From Corynebacterium fournieri (GTDB lineage Bacteria; Actinomycetota; Actinomycetes; Mycobacteriales; Mycobacteriaceae): a stretch of DNA of 64,000 nt. Below the pieces are notes generated by a model. It was not told the DNA's origin. It did no database searches and saw nothing but the letters and a program-made list of their open reading frames with translations. The stretch is taken from assembly GCF_030408775.1 (NCBI RefSeq), contig NZ_CP047210.1, forward strand, positions 186,001 to 250,000. Reading direction: 5' to 3'. Positions within the stretch are counted from its first letter, which is position 1. Every line of letters starts with the position of its first letter. The position numbers were made by a program, and so were the translations under genes. This document shows, piece after piece, positions 25,926 through 35,837 of this stretch.

Positions 25926-26723
25926 TTACTCCCCGCGGTGGAACAACGCGGCATACACGCGCCGAAGAAGACCTGTGGGTAGCGCGCGGTACGCCGAGCG
26001 CGCCGCCAGGTTGAACACCGCGCGTGGGCGGCCGATCAGCCCGTAGGCGACTAGGTTGCGCTGCATCTGCGCTTCCGCGGCGAACATGTCGCGGCCGGTG
26101 CGGCGGGAAAACTGCGCGTCGGTGACCTGGAAGTCCGTCAGTGCCTCTTGTAGGTTGCGCACTTGCCAGCCGCCGGCGATCAGTCGCGCGTAGAGGTCGT
26201 AGTCCTCCATGAAGTGCACGTCGTGGTACCCGCCGACCTCCTTGACCGCGCGGGTGCGCAGCATCACCGACGGGTTGTTCACCGGCGAGTTCATCTTCGC
26301 GTAAGTGTGGGGGTTTTCCGGCAGGGCGCGCACGTTGCCGGTATCGCCCGGTTCGCGGGCGAACTCTTCGACGGCGGTGCCCAACGCCCCGACGTCCGGG
26401 TGGGCTTCCAGGTATTCCAGCTGCCGGGCGAAGCGTTCGGGTTTGGCGGCGTCGTCGGAGTCGAGGCGGGCGGTGTAGTCGGAATCGATCGTCGTTAAGC
26501 CTGCCTGCGATGCGGGGCCTGCGCCTAAGTTTTCCGGCAGCCACAGCACGCGGGCTTTCTGCTTGTCGACGACCCTTCGGACCGCTTCCGAGACCGGACC
26601 GTCCGCCACAATGACCAGCTCGTCCGCCGGGCGGGTCTGCGCGCGAAGCGAGTCGAGCGCGCGGGCGAGGTCGTCGGCGTCCGTGCCGTGGTAGACGGTC
26701 ACCAGAGCAGTAATCGTGGCCAT
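25926..26723 (-). CDS. GT2 family glycosyltransferase (rhamnosyltransferase-like)
   Basis: 265 residues. GT-A fold: ALVTVYHGTDADDLARALDSL at the N-terminus, nucleotide pocket in IVADGP, DxD in ARLDSDDAAKPER (about 89-91) and catalytic acidic segment HFMEDYDLYARL. It lies immediately downstream of rmlA, so dTDP-rhamnose is a reasonable donor, but the acceptor is unknown. AAGGGA precedes the ATG. It stands between rmlA and the second GT2 gene with 13 bp separation. Confidence 0.82.
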   Translation of the reverse strand: MATITALVTVYHGTDADDLARALDSLRAQTRPADELVIVADGPVSEAVRRVVDKQKARVLWLPENLGAGPASQAGLTTIDSDYTARLDSDDAAKPERFARQLEYLEAHPDVGALGTAVEEFAREPGDTGNVRALPENPHTYAKMNSPVNNPSVMLRTRAVKEVGGYHDVHFMEDYDLYARLIAGGWQVRNLQEALTDFQVTDAQFSRRTGRDMFAAEAQMQRNLVAYGLIGRPRAVFNLAARSAYRALPTGLLRRVYAALFHRGE

Positions 26724-26726
26724 TGG

Positions 26727-27590
26727 TTAATCCCTTGCTGCGTCGATGAGGTAGCGGCCGTAGCCGGATTTGAGCACCTGCTCGCCGAGCGCCTGAAGCT
26801 GGGCGGCGCTGATGAAGCCTTCGCGGTAGGCCGCCACCTCCGGCGAGCCGATGACGGTGCCGGTGCGTTTTTGCAGCACCTCCACGTAGGCGCTGGCCTC
26901 GCTCATGGAGTCGATGGTGCCGGTGTCTAACCACACGTCCCCGCGGTGCAGGCGGTGGACTTTGAGGTCGCCGCGGTCGAGGTAGGCCTCGTTGACCGAG
27001 GTGATCTCCAGCTCGCCGCGGGCGGACGGCGTGATCGATTTGGCTATCTCGATGACGTCGTTGTCGTAGAAGTACAGCCCCACCACGGCGAAGTTGGATT
27101 TCGGCTGCGCGGGTTTTTCCTCGATGGACAGCGCGGTGCCGTCCGCGTCGAACTCGACCACGCCGTAGCGCTGCGGGTCGGAGACCTCGTAGGCGAAGAT
27201 CGCGCCGCCTTCGATGTCGTGGATCTGCCCGAGCGCTTGGGCGATGCCGCCGCCGTCGAAGATGTTGTCGCCGAGGACTAAGGCCACCGAGTCGTCGCCG
27301 ATGAACTCCTCGCCGATCAAAAACGCCTGCGCCAGCCCCTCCGGTTTCGGCTGCTCGGCGTAGTGGAGCATGATGCCGAGGCGTGAACCGTCGCCAAGCA
27401 AACGCTCGAAGTTGGGCCGGTCCTCCGGGGTAGTGATGATCAAAATCTCCCGGATGCCCGCGCTGATCAGCGTGGACAGCGGGTAGTAGATCATCGGCTT
27501 GTCGTAGATGGGCATGAGCTGCTTCGAAATGCCCTGGGTGATCGGGTACAGGCGCGTGCCCGACCCGCCGGCGAGGATGATGCCCTTCAT
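26727..27590 (-). CDS. rmlA: Glucose-1-phosphate thymidylyltransferase
   Basis: 287 residues; first step of dTDP-L-rhamnose synthesis. Nucleotide-binding signature [16 protein letters not shown] at the N-terminus, catalytic-site PEG in [12 protein letters not shown], metal site LVLGDNIF and VVEFD. The length matches RmlA exactly. Rhamnose links arabinogalactan to peptidoglycan in Corynebacteriales, so the pathway is envelope-essential. TAGACT 8 nt before the ATG offers an internal leaderless promoter within the cluster. Confidence 0.97.
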   Translation of the reverse strand: MKGIILAGGSGTRLYPITQGISKQLMPIYDKPMIYYPLSTLISAGIREILIITTPEDRPNFERLLGDGSRLGIMLHYAEQPKPEGLAQAFLIGEEFIGDDSVALVLGDNIFDGGGIAQALGQIHDIEGGAIFAYEVSDPQRYGVVEFDADGTALSIEEKPAQPKSNFAVVGLYFYDNDVIEIAKSITPSARGELEITSVNEAYLDRGDLKVHRLHRGDVWLDTGTIDSMSEASAYVEVLQKRTGTVIGSPEVAAYREGFISAAQLQALGEQVLKSGYGRYLIDAARD

Positions 27591-27598
27591 GTCTGCGC

Positions 27599-27604
27599 AG
27601 TCTA
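27599..27604 (-). promoter_or_regulatory. -10 element before rmlA
   Basis: Reads TAGACT on the minus strand, 8 nt before the ATG at 27590 and beginning 1 nt after the rmlCD stop codon. Confidence 0.45.
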
Positions 27605-27605
27605 G

Positions 27606-28937
27606 CTACCGCAGCGCCGCGTACAGCGCCAGCGCCGCGCGCCAGTTCGTGGGCGCGAAGCCGGTGGCCTTGATCTTGTCCAGCGACAACGTGGATTCTT
27701 TCGGGCGCGGCGCCTCCACGCCGAATTCGGCGCCGTACTGCTCGGTGGTCACGGGGTGCACGTCCGCCGGGTCGCCGCCGACGGCGACGAACACCGCCAT
27801 GGCGATCTCATCGCGCGTGGCCACGTCCCCGTCGGAGGAGATGTTGTACACGCCGTAGTCCGCGCCCGTGTCCAACAGGTGCGCGATCCCTTTTGCCAGG
27901 TCTTCGGCCCAGGTGGGGCGCCCGCGCTGGTCGCAGACCACTTTGGGTGACACGCCGCGCGCGGCCAGGTCTGCCATCACGGACATGAAGTTGCGCCCGT
28001 CGCCGAACACCCAGCTCGTGCGCACCACGTAGTGCTTGCGCGCCACCTGCGCCGCCGTGTCGCCGGCAGCCTTGGACGCGCCGTAGGCGCTCAGCGGCGA
28101 GGGCAGCTCGGTTTCGTCGTGGACCTCGGTGCCGCCGTCGAAGATGTAGTCGGATGAGACGTGCACGAGTGTCAGGTCGTGCGCGTTGCTGATCTGCGCG
28201 AGCTTCGCCGGCGCCGCCGCATTCACCGCCCATGCCCCGGCCCGGTCGTCCTCCGCGCCGTTGACGTCGTTGTAAGCGGCGCAGTTCACGATCGCCCAGT
28301 AGTCCGACCAGTCGATCCCCGCGCTGTCCGCCGCGTCAGCGGCGCGGCAGATGTCGAATTCGTCGTGGCCCACAAAATGAGCCTGCGCATCCGACCAGAG
28401 CTGGCGCAGCGCCCGGCCCAGCTGGCCGTTCGCGCCGGTGACCAGGATGCGGCGCGGGGGAAGCGGGGAGGCGTCCGCGAGCATGGGGTGCGCGAGGTCT
28501 TTCGCGGAGAGCTCGGTGGGCTCGAGAGGCCAGTCGATCTCACGGTAGGAGCAGAACGCCCCACCGGGGCGGTAGCGCTGGTTGACCAGGTAGATGTAGG
28601 TGGTGTCGTCCTCGAGCGCCTGGAAGCCGTTGGCCACGCCGCGGGGGACGTACACGGCGGTGTCCGGGCCGATCTCGCAGGTGTACTTCGCCCCAAAGGT
28701 GGCGGAGCCTTCGCGCATGTCCACCCAGGCGCCGAAGACCCGGCCGGTGGCTACGGAGACCCACTTGTCCCACGGCTCGGCGTGCATGCCGCGGGTGGCG
28801 CCGCGCCGGGCGTTGAAGCTGACGTTGTGCTGCTTCGGGAGAAGGTGCTGCCCGGACCAGTTCTCCTTGAACCAGCCGCGGTTGTCCTCGTGGACGGTCA
28901 GTGTGTGGACCTCGAGGCCGTCGATGGTGGTTTCCAT
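27606..28937 (-). CDS. rmlCD: Fused dTDP-4-dehydrorhamnose 3,5-epimerase / reductase
   Basis: 443 residues from ATG 28937. Residues ~1-165 are an RmlC cupin (GWFKENWSG, RGATRGMHAEPWDKWV, GVANGFQALEDDTTYIYLV). Residues ~175-443 are an RmlD reductase with NADP motif VTGANGQLGRALRQLW and catalytic Y-x3-K in SAYGASKAAG. Both late steps of dTDP-rhamnose synthesis sit on one chain, the fusion also seen in C. glutamicum. The gene starts 2 bp after the rmlB stop. Confidence 0.96.
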   Translation of the reverse strand: METTIDGLEVHTLTVHEDNRGWFKENWSGQHLLPKQHNVSFNARRGATRGMHAEPWDKWVSVATGRVFGAWVDMREGSATFGAKYTCEIGPDTAVYVPRGVANGFQALEDDTTYIYLVNQRYRPGGAFCSYREIDWPLEPTELSAKDLAHPMLADASPLPPRRILVTGANGQLGRALRQLWSDAQAHFVGHDEFDICRAADAADSAGIDWSDYWAIVNCAAYNDVNGAEDDRAGAWAVNAAAPAKLAQISNAHDLTLVHVSSDYIFDGGTEVHDETELPSPLSAYGASKAAGDTAAQVARKHYVVRTSWVFGDGRNFMSVMADLAARGVSPKVVCDQRGRPTWAEDLAKGIAHLLDTGADYGVYNISSDGDVATRDEIAMAVFVAVGGDPADVHPVTTEQYGAEFGVEAPRPKESTLSLDKIKATGFAPTNWRAALALYAALR

Positions 28938-28938
28938 G

Positions 28939-29928
<990 letters not shown>

Positions 29929-31113
29929 CTACTTTACAAGGCCCGCCAGGTGCACGAGCGCGCCGACGATGGGCCCGGCGAACAGCGCGACCACCACGGT
30001 GGCGGCCACACCACACGGTGCGAGGAAGAGCACGGCGAAGGAGGTGGCGGTGGCGGCGAGCCAGCCGGCGACGTAAAACGCGTGCTTTTCCAGCGCGAGC
30101 ACGGCCACGCCGGTGATCATGAGCATGCCCATGAACGCGGAGGCGAAGGTGAGCAGGCCGAGCGTGAGCCCGCCGACGAACAGTTCCGGCTTGTAGGCCA
30201 CGCGCAGAATCCAGGGGCCGATGAGCCAGGCCGCGGCGAAACCGAGCGCGCCGAGGCCCAGGATCGCCCCGATGGGGGCCGCCAGCGCCGCGTAGATGTT
30301 GCTGCGGCGCTCCACGAAGCGGACCACCAGGGCGGATTGGAAGCGCTGCAGCGGAACCAGCACCGGCGCGCGGGTGAGCATGACGGCGTTGTTGATCGCG
30401 GCCACCGCAGCGCCCGAGGCCGCGGCCGGGAAGGCGGCGGAAGCGGCGGTGGGAAAGCCCGTGATCAGCGCGGCGGAGGCGCCGGAGGCGACCATGGCGG
30501 AGCCGACGCGGCGCGCAAACGCGGCGCGGTCCACGTCCAGGCAGACGCGCACCGGGGAAAGCGCCAGGATCACCGCCCAGCTCACCGCCCCGATGACGGT
30601 GATGGCCAAAAACGCCACCAGCCCGCCGCCGAGCGCCCACACCACCACGGCCAAGACCAACCGCACGCCCGAGTCCAGGGCTACCAGCGCCGCGTAGCGC
30701 TCCCACAGGCCGGAGCCGCTGAGGATGCCGGAGAGCACCGCCTGAAAGGCGTAGCTAAACAGCCCGAACGCGAGCAGCGAGGTGGCGGTGCCGGGGTGCG
30801 TGGGCACGATGCGGCTCATCGAGGCGAACCCGGCGCCCAGCACCACCACGGCGAGCCCGCCGCCTATCGCGGCGCCGAGTTTCCACGGGTTGGCGCCGCC
30901 GCGCGCCTGCGTGTTCTGGGCGGCGGCCACGGCGCGGGTGGTTTCCTGCGTGATGCCGTCGATGAGCCCGGTGGCGGCGAAGAACAGCCCCCAGTAAGCC
31001 AAGAAGTAGCGGTAGCCGTGCTCGGCGTCGAGCGCCCAGCTGGCAATCCACATGACCACAAAGCCGCTGGCCGCGGCGAAGACGGTGGCCAGGGAGAGGT
31101 GTTTCACGGGCAC
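29929..31113 (-). CDS. Multispanning polysaccharide flippase-like membrane protein
   Basis: 394 residues with about ten to twelve hydrophobic spans, few charged loops and an Ala/Gly/Val-rich composition resembling MOP/MATE-fold Wzx or polysaccharide exporters. No unambiguous family motif is visible. Position in the rml/GT2 cluster suggests that it moves a lipid-linked glycan across the membrane; this is contextual. The 5' end overlaps the M1 peptidase gene by 10 bp. Confidence 0.65.
   Translation of the reverse strand: MPVKHLSLATVFAAASGFVVMWIASWALDAEHGYRYFLAYWGLFFAATGLIDGITQETTRAVAAAQNTQARGGANPWKLGAAIGGGLAVVVLGAGFASMSRIVPTHPGTATSLLAFGLFSYAFQAVLSGILSGSGLWERYAALVALDSGVRLVLAVVVWALGGGLVAFLAITVIGAVSWAVILALSPVRVCLDVDRAAFARRVGSAMVASGASAALITGFPTAASAAFPAAASGAAVAAINNAVMLTRAPVLVPLQRFQSALVVRFVERRSNIYAALAAPIGAILGLGALGFAAAWLIGPWILRVAYKPELFVGGLTLGLLTFASAFMGMLMITGVAVLALEKHAFYVAGWLAATATSFAVLFLAPCGVAATVVVALFAGPIVGALVHLAGLVK
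29931..29936 (-). promoter_or_regulatory. -10 element before rmlB, overlapping the upstream stop codon
   Basis: Reads TAAAGT on the minus strand, 8 nt before the rmlB ATG. Its last base is the first base of the TAG stop (29929-29931) of the flippase-like gene. Confidence 0.4.
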
Positions 31114-32351
31114 TCCGGAAGTTCAGGGTGGTTGATCCACTGGTCCAGCAGGTCGCTGATTTCCACGCCCTGGCGCGCGAAGGCGTTGACCAGGTCGAAG
31201 GTCTCCACCACGCCGTGGGCGCCGCGGGAGACGTAGTCGCGCACCGCGGCGAAGAAGGCGGGGTCACCTGCGGCGCGTCGGAAAGCGTGCAGCGCGATCG
31301 CGCCGCGCTTGTACACGCGGTCGTCGAACATGTCGCGCGCCCCCGGGTCCTGCAGCGTGAAATGCATCGGGGTGATCTTGTTGTAGTGGGCGCGCACGGA
31401 GGCGTCGAGAGGCATCTGCCCCGAATAGTCGGCCCACAGCCACTCCGCGTAGCAGGCGAAGCCCTCGTTGAGCCAGATGTCCTCCCACTGCGCGATGCCG
31501 AGCGAGTTGCCGAACCACTGGTGCGCCAGCTCGTGGGCGATCAGGCGCTCGTTGCCCCGCAGGTGGTTGACGCCGAAGATGGAAAGCCCCTGCGCCTCCA
31601 GCGGAATTTCCAGCTCGTCCTCGTGCACGACCACCTGGTAGTCCTCGAAGGGGTAGGGGCCGAAGACGGTTTCGAAGCAGTCCAGCATTGCCTGCTGCTT
31701 ATCCAGGTCGCCCACCAAGGTGTTCGGCGGCAGCCAGGCGACGGTGTTGCGGCCCAGCGCCACGCGGTGGAACTGGCCCACCTGGACTGTGGCCAGGTAG
31801 GTGGCCATGGGGCGCGCAGTCGTGTTCGTCACCGCCACGTAGCCGCGGTCCGCGCGCACGTTGAAGGAGTAGGTGGCCTTCTCGTCCGGCGTGTCGTCGC
31901 AGGGGAACCAAGAGGGCGCGCCGTTGGGCTGGTTCGCCGTCAACGCGCCGTTTTCCAGCTCCTCCCAGCCCAGCATCCCCCAGGCGGTGCGGCGCGGGCG
32001 CGGGGTGCCGGCGTAGCGGATGGTCAGCTGCAGCTCCGTGTCCACCGGGATGAACTGGTCGAAGGTGATGCGCAGCTTGCCGCCGGACTGGCGGTAGCGC
32101 TTGATGCCGAAGCCGTTGGTGGCCTCGATGCGGCGCACCGACAGCCCCGAGGTCAGATCCAGCGTGAGGTGGTTGAGCTCGCGCCAGGTGGTCAGCGTCA
32201 GGGTGGCCACCGCGTCGAGGCGGTTCGGCGCGACCTTGTAGTCGAAGTTGAGGTCGTAGTGCGTGACGTGGAAGCCGAGGTTGAACTCAACCCCCGTGTA
32301 ACGATCGCGAGTGCCGGGGATAGGTGTGGAGCGCAGCCTGAGGTTTTTCAT
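31104..32351 (-). CDS. M1-family zinc aminopeptidase
   Basis: 415 residues from ATG 32351. The zinc motif is HELAHQWFGNSLG with the third ligand Glu in WLNEGFACYAEW (about residues 260-285). The exopeptidase loop reads QGLSIFG rather than GAMEN. It lacks the long C-terminal domain of PepN, as in the compact actinobacterial M1 enzymes. No signal peptide, so a cytoplasmic enzyme. TAGACT 8 nt upstream indicates a leaderless transcript; its TAG is the stop codon of the S9 peptidase gene. Confidence 0.9.
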   Translation of the reverse strand: MKNLRLRSTPIPGTRDRYTGVEFNLGFHVTHYDLNFDYKVAPNRLDAVATLTLTTWRELNHLTLDLTSGLSVRRIEATNGFGIKRYRQSGGKLRITFDQFIPVDTELQLTIRYAGTPRPRRTAWGMLGWEELENGALTANQPNGAPSWFPCDDTPDEKATYSFNVRADRGYVAVTNTTARPMATYLATVQVGQFHRVALGRNTVAWLPPNTLVGDLDKQQAMLDCFETVFGPYPFEDYQVVVHEDELEIPLEAQGLSIFGVNHLRGNERLIAHELAHQWFGNSLGIAQWEDIWLNEGFACYAEWLWADYSGQMPLDASVRAHYNKITPMHFTLQDPGARDMFDDRVYKRGAIALHAFRRAAGDPAFFAAVRDYVSRGAHGVVETFDLVNAFARQGVEISDLLDQWINHPELPECP

Positions 32352-32359
32352 CGCCGGGA

Positions 32360-32365
32360 AGTCTA
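32360..32365 (-). promoter_or_regulatory. -10 element of the M1 peptidase gene overlapping the S9 peptidase stop codon
   Basis: Reads TAGACT on the minus strand, 8 nt before the ATG at 32351. TAG is the in-frame stop of the S9 gene. Confidence 0.5.
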
Positions 32366-34381
32366 CGCCAGGCCCTCGCGCGCCTTGTCGTGGATCCGGC
32401 GGGAGATCCATTCGTAGATCAACGCCTCCACCCGCGACACCTGTGCATTATCGGCGGCGCCGGCGTGCCCGCCTGCGGTGTTTTCGAAGTAGTCCACCGG
32501 CTGGCCCGCCTTCCACAGCGCAAGGGCGAAGGTGCGGGCGTGGGCGGGGTGGACCCGGTCGTCGCGCGTGGAGGTGGTCACCAGCGCTGGGGGATAGACC
32601 ACCTCCTCGCGCGGGCGGATGTTGTGCAGCGGCGACCACCGCTCGATGGCGGCGCGCTCGTCGGGGTTGTCCGGGTCGCCGTACTCCGCCATCCAGGACG
32701 CGCCGGCGGAAAGCATGTGGTAGCGCAGCATGTCTGTCAGAGGCACCTGGATCACGGCGGCGCCGAAGCACTCCGGGTACTGCACCAGCGCGCCGGAGGT
32801 GAGCAGCCCGCCGTTGGAGCCGCCGCGGATGGCAATCTGCTCTGGCGTGGCGTAGCCCCGCTCGACGACGTCCTCCAGGACGGCCCGGTGGTCCTCCCAG
32901 ACCTTGTGCCGGTTGGTCTTGACCGCCTGCGAGTGCCATTCGGGGCCGAATTCGCCGCCGCCGCGCAGGTTGGGCTGGACGTAGAAAAAGCCGCGCTCGA
33001 GCCACGCGATGCCGCGCACGTTGGAAAACGCCGGCGTGAGCGAGACCTCGAAGCCGCCGTAGCCGCCCACCAGCGTCGGCCGCGCGCCGCGGGAGAAGTC
33101 GCCGGTGATGAAGTAGGGCACGCGCGTGCCGTCGGCGGATTCCATCCAGTGCTGGCGCGTTTCCAACCCGGTGGTGTCGAAGTACGCTGGGGCGCGCCTG
33201 ACTTCGGTGAGTTCGCCGGAGGCGTCGCCCACTAGCAGCGTGGTGGGGGTGGTAAACGAGGAAGCGGCGATCCAGAACTCGTCGCCGTCGAGCGGGCTCG
33301 TGGCCACCACGTGCGCGCTCGCGGCCTCCGGCAACGCCAGCTCGGTGCGCTGCCACGACCCCAGGCTGATGCGGAAGATGCGGGTGGCCACGTCCGCCAG
33401 GCAGGTCACCAGCACAGCTGTTTGCGTCAGCGCGATCGATTCCACCGTCGCGTCCTGTTCCAGCACGGTGAATTCGCGCTCGCCCTGCTGGAACGCGTCG
33501 AGTTCGATCACGCCCAGGGCGCCGGCGGGGACGCCGGCGAATGCGGTGCGCGGTTGGATGAACAACCACTCGCGGTGGCAGATGGCGTCGCAGTCGTCCG
33601 GCACGTCGATGAGCTCGCCGTCGACCCAGGTGCGGGAGGTGTAGAAGTCGAGCGCCCGCGTGACGACGGTCCTTCGGGCGCCCACCTCATACCCCGCGCC
33701 CACCGCCACGTCTTCGGGCTCGCCGGTGAAGATGACGGTTGCGTCGCCGCCGCGCGTGACGCGCACGACCTGCATGGGGTAGCCGGAATTGGTCAGGGTG
33801 CCGGGGCCGAAGTCCGTGCCGACCAAAATGGTGTCGCGGTCGACCCAGCTGACGTCGGTTTTGGCTTCGTCGAAGACGAAACCGACGTCGTCGGCGCTGA
33901 GGAAGCTGCGGGTGTCCAGATCGAACTCGCGCACCACGACCGCGTCCGCGCCGCCGCGCGACAGGCGGATCAGCGCCCGGTCCCAGGTCAGCGGAAGCAG
34001 CGACGAGCCTTTGAACACCCAGTCTTCGCCCTCGTCGGCAGCCAGGGCGTCGAGGTCGAGCAGCACCTCCCACTCAGTGCCGCCTCCTCCTGCTCCTTCA
34101 CTTCGTTCACCGAGGAACGAGGTGAACGAAGTGAACGAGGTGAAGGAGCAGCGCCGCCACAACCCTCGCGGGTGCTCGGCGTCGCGCCAGAAGTTGTAGA
34201 GGTAGTCGCCGCGCCGGGTGACAAACGGGATGCGGTCGTCGGAATCGAGCGCGGCGAGGATGCGTTCGCGCAGGGCGTCGGTGTCGAGCCCGGCCTCCGT
34301 CGCGTTGGACCACTGTCGGGCCCATTCGAGGGCGGGGGTGCCCGTGAGGTCGTCGAGAAGCTGCGGCTCGATGTCGCGCAT
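32363..34381 (-). CDS. Prolyl oligopeptidase family (S9) serine peptidase
   Basis: 672 residues. An N-terminal beta-propeller (GDYLYNFWRDAEHPRGLWRR...) leads to a C-terminal alpha/beta-hydrolase with nucleophile GGSNGGLLTSG, Asp in TRDDRVHP and His in GGHAGAAD. It cleaves short peptides, often after Pro; no signal peptide is seen. Oddity: at about residues 79-98 the usual 'WRR-TT..EYR' segment is replaced by CSFTSFTSFTSFLGERSEG, encoded by a palindromic repeat. The start ATG directly abuts the stop codon of the preceding mycolyltransferase gene. Confidence 0.92.
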   Translation of the reverse strand: MRDIEPQLLDDLTGTPALEWARQWSNATEAGLDTDALRERILAALDSDDRIPFVTRRGDYLYNFWRDAEHPRGLWRRCSFTSFTSFTSFLGERSEGAGGGGTEWEVLLDLDALAADEGEDWVFKGSSLLPLTWDRALIRLSRGGADAVVVREFDLDTRSFLSADDVGFVFDEAKTDVSWVDRDTILVGTDFGPGTLTNSGYPMQVVRVTRGGDATVIFTGEPEDVAVGAGYEVGARRTVVTRALDFYTSRTWVDGELIDVPDDCDAICHREWLFIQPRTAFAGVPAGALGVIELDAFQQGEREFTVLEQDATVESIALTQTAVLVTCLADVATRIFRISLGSWQRTELALPEAASAHVVATSPLDGDEFWIAASSFTTPTTLLVGDASGELTEVRRAPAYFDTTGLETRQHWMESADGTRVPYFITGDFSRGARPTLVGGYGGFEVSLTPAFSNVRGIAWLERGFFYVQPNLRGGGEFGPEWHSQAVKTNRHKVWEDHRAVLEDVVERGYATPEQIAIRGGSNGGLLTSGALVQYPECFGAAVIQVPLTDMLRYHMLSAGASWMAEYGDPDNPDERAAIERWSPLHNIRPREEVVYPPALVTTSTRDDRVHPAHARTFALALWKAGQPVDYFENTAGGHAGAADNAQVSRVEALIYEWISRRIHDKAREGLA
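34090..34151. repeat. In-frame palindromic repeat inside the S9 peptidase gene
   Basis: A 21-bp left arm (34090-34110) is complementary to a right region (34122-34151) that contains an extra 9-bp GTGAACGAG unit. The element is open in the coding frame and encodes Ser-Phe-Thr repeats. It looks like an inserted palindromic element, not an ancestral part of the propeller. Confidence 0.7.
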
Positions 34382-35503
34382 TTAGACCCCCAGGGCGGGC
34401 GCGATGGTGGTGGTCCAGGCGCGGTTCATGTCTTCGGTCCAGTACGGCCAGGAGTGGGTGCCCGCGTTGCGCAGCTCGAAGTGGGCGGGGATGCCCAGGC
34501 CGTCCAACTTGGCCTTCAGGTCGTGGGTGCAGGTGTTCACTGCGGCCTCGATGACGCCGCCTTCGACCTGCAGCACCGCGGAGCCGGCCTGCGCGGCGAT
34601 CTGCGGGGCGCCGATGCCCATGAGGTAGCTGACCTGGTCCGGCCTGCCCGCAAGTCCCGTGCCGGAGGAGATGTACAGCTTGGTGCCGCGCAGTTTTTCA
34701 GCGCCCAGCAGTGCGTCGTTGTAGCGGTTGTACGGGCTGTTCATCGGACCCCACATCTTCTCCGGAGTGACCGTTTTGAAGTCGGGGGTGGCCGATGCGC
34801 GGTTGACCGTTACGCGGGCGAAGTTGTAGCCGTGCGGCGAGGATGTGGCCGCGCAGCCGGAAAACGCCGCCGCGGCCTGGTACATCCCTGGGTTGTGCTG
34901 CGGCAGCAGCAGGGCGGAGGTGGCGGACATGGACACGCCTGCCACGGCGCGGCGGCCGTTGGCGCCCACCACGCGCTCGATCGGGCCCGGCAGCTCCTTG
35001 GTTAGGAAGGTCTCCCACTTCTGCGGGCCGTTGATGTAGTCGGAGTGCACGTTCTCGTCTACCCAGTCGGTGTAGTAGGAAAACGCGCCGGCCTGCGGCA
35101 CGACCACGTTGACCCGCTTGCCGGCGAAGAAGTCCTTGGCCGGGTACAGCTTCAGCCAGTCCTGGTTCTGCTCCGCGCCGCCGGCGCCGTTGAGCAGGTA
35201 CAGGGTGGGCGCGTTTGGCACGCGGTTGCCCGCCTGGTCGGTCGCGGGGATGACGGCCACGGGGATGTCGCGGCGCATGGAAGGGGAAAAGACCTTGTAG
35301 GAGAGCACGTTTTTGTGGTCGACCTGGTTGACCCACTCCTGCACCTGGCCGGTGCGGGTGATCCGCGGCGGGTCGGCCGGGGCGTCCCACGGCTTGACCG
35401 TCCCCTCCGGGGCCGCTGTCTGGGCCGGCGCTGCGGGGGCGCCGGAGCATGCGAGGGAGATTGCGGTGAGGGCGGACAGCGCCGCCGCCTTGATCTTCTT
35501 CAT
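34382..35503 (-). CDS. Corynomycolyltransferase (antigen-85/Cmt family)
   Basis: 373 residues from ATG 35503. Signal peptide (KKIKAAALSALTAISLAC, cleavage probably after APA). The esterase-type alpha/beta-hydrolase has TLYLLNGAGGAEQNQDW, nucleophile Ser in AGVSMSATSALLL and catalytic His in GTHSWPYW near the C-terminus. It transfers corynomycolate between trehalose mycolates, arabinogalactan or O-mycoloylated proteins outside the membrane. With the PorA-like peptide and the second mycolyltransferase it forms the same trio as cmtC-porA-cmtB in C. jeikeium. TAGAAT at 35555-35560 (minus) is a likely -10. Confidence 0.92.
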   Translation of the reverse strand: MKKIKAAALSALTAISLACSGAPAAPAQTAAPEGTVKPWDAPADPPRITRTGQVQEWVNQVDHKNVLSYKVFSPSMRRDIPVAVIPATDQAGNRVPNAPTLYLLNGAGGAEQNQDWLKLYPAKDFFAGKRVNVVVPQAGAFSYYTDWVDENVHSDYINGPQKWETFLTKELPGPIERVVGANGRRAVAGVSMSATSALLLPQHNPGMYQAAAAFSGCAATSSPHGYNFARVTVNRASATPDFKTVTPEKMWGPMNSPYNRYNDALLGAEKLRGTKLYISSGTGLAGRPDQVSYLMGIGAPQIAAQAGSAVLQVEGGVIEAAVNTCTHDLKAKLDGLGIPAHFELRNAGTHSWPYWTEDMNRAWTTTIAPALGV

Positions 35504-35554
35504 CTGTGTATCCAGTCCTGGGGGAGGGGTTAAGCTGACAGGCACTATTGCGCC

Positions 35555-35560
35555 ATTCTA
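35555..35560 (-). promoter_or_regulatory. Likely -10 element of the first mycolyltransferase gene
   Basis: Reads TAGAAT on the minus strand, leaving a leader of about 45 nt before the ATG at 35503. It lies within the 141-bp region divergent from the PorA-like gene. Confidence 0.4.
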
Positions 35561-35644
35561 AAGGACATTCGTTACTGTAGTGGCCAGCGTTACGCGTGTG
35601 GCGTGTTGCGTCACAGGCTTGTGCAACCCCGAAAGGATCCCAAC

Positions 35645-35755
35645 ATGAACCCCATCGAAACTATCCAGGTGCAGATCAACCAGGTGCTCGGCGAGCTCGT
35701 GCACGCAGGCTCTTCCATGTCCTCCACCATCGCCTACGGCCTGGGCATGTTCTAA
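35645..35755 (+). CDS. porA: PorA-like 36-residue mycomembrane channel peptide candidate
   Basis: Peptide begins MNPIETIQVQINQVLGELV and ends IAYGLGMF; it has no signal peptide and no Cys. ATG 35645 is preceded by GAAAGGAT at good spacing and the frame is closed by a strong hairpin. Corynebacterial PorA/PorH porins are 36-60-residue peptides of this type, exported without a classical signal and, in C. glutamicum, O-mycoloylated on Ser. In C. jeikeium the 40-residue PorA gene lies between cmtC and cmtB, the same placement as here. A run of Ser/Thr (SSMSST) offers candidate acylation sites. Assignment rests on synteny and character rather than visible homology. Confidence 0.72.
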   Translation: MNPIETIQVQINQVLGELVHAGSSMSSTIAYGLGMF

Positions 35756-35778
35756 GCGGCGACACCGCCAGCAACCAC

Positions 35779-35816
35779 AAAGCGGCGCCTCCCGGAATGT
35801 CGGGAGGCGCCGCTTT
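35779..35816. terminator. Bidirectional hairpin terminator between the PorA-like gene and the second mycolyltransferase
   Basis: A perfect 16-bp stem (35779-35794 with 35801-35816) and a 6-nt loop. A-rich on one end and T-rich on the other, serving the convergent genes. Confidence 0.85.
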
Positions 35817-35837
35817 AGCGTCGTCAAGCAGGGGGTG

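Noticed and set aside
34090-34151. Intragenic transcription terminator
   Set aside because: The hairpin has no T tract, lies in the middle of an intact reading frame, and its bases are used as codons.
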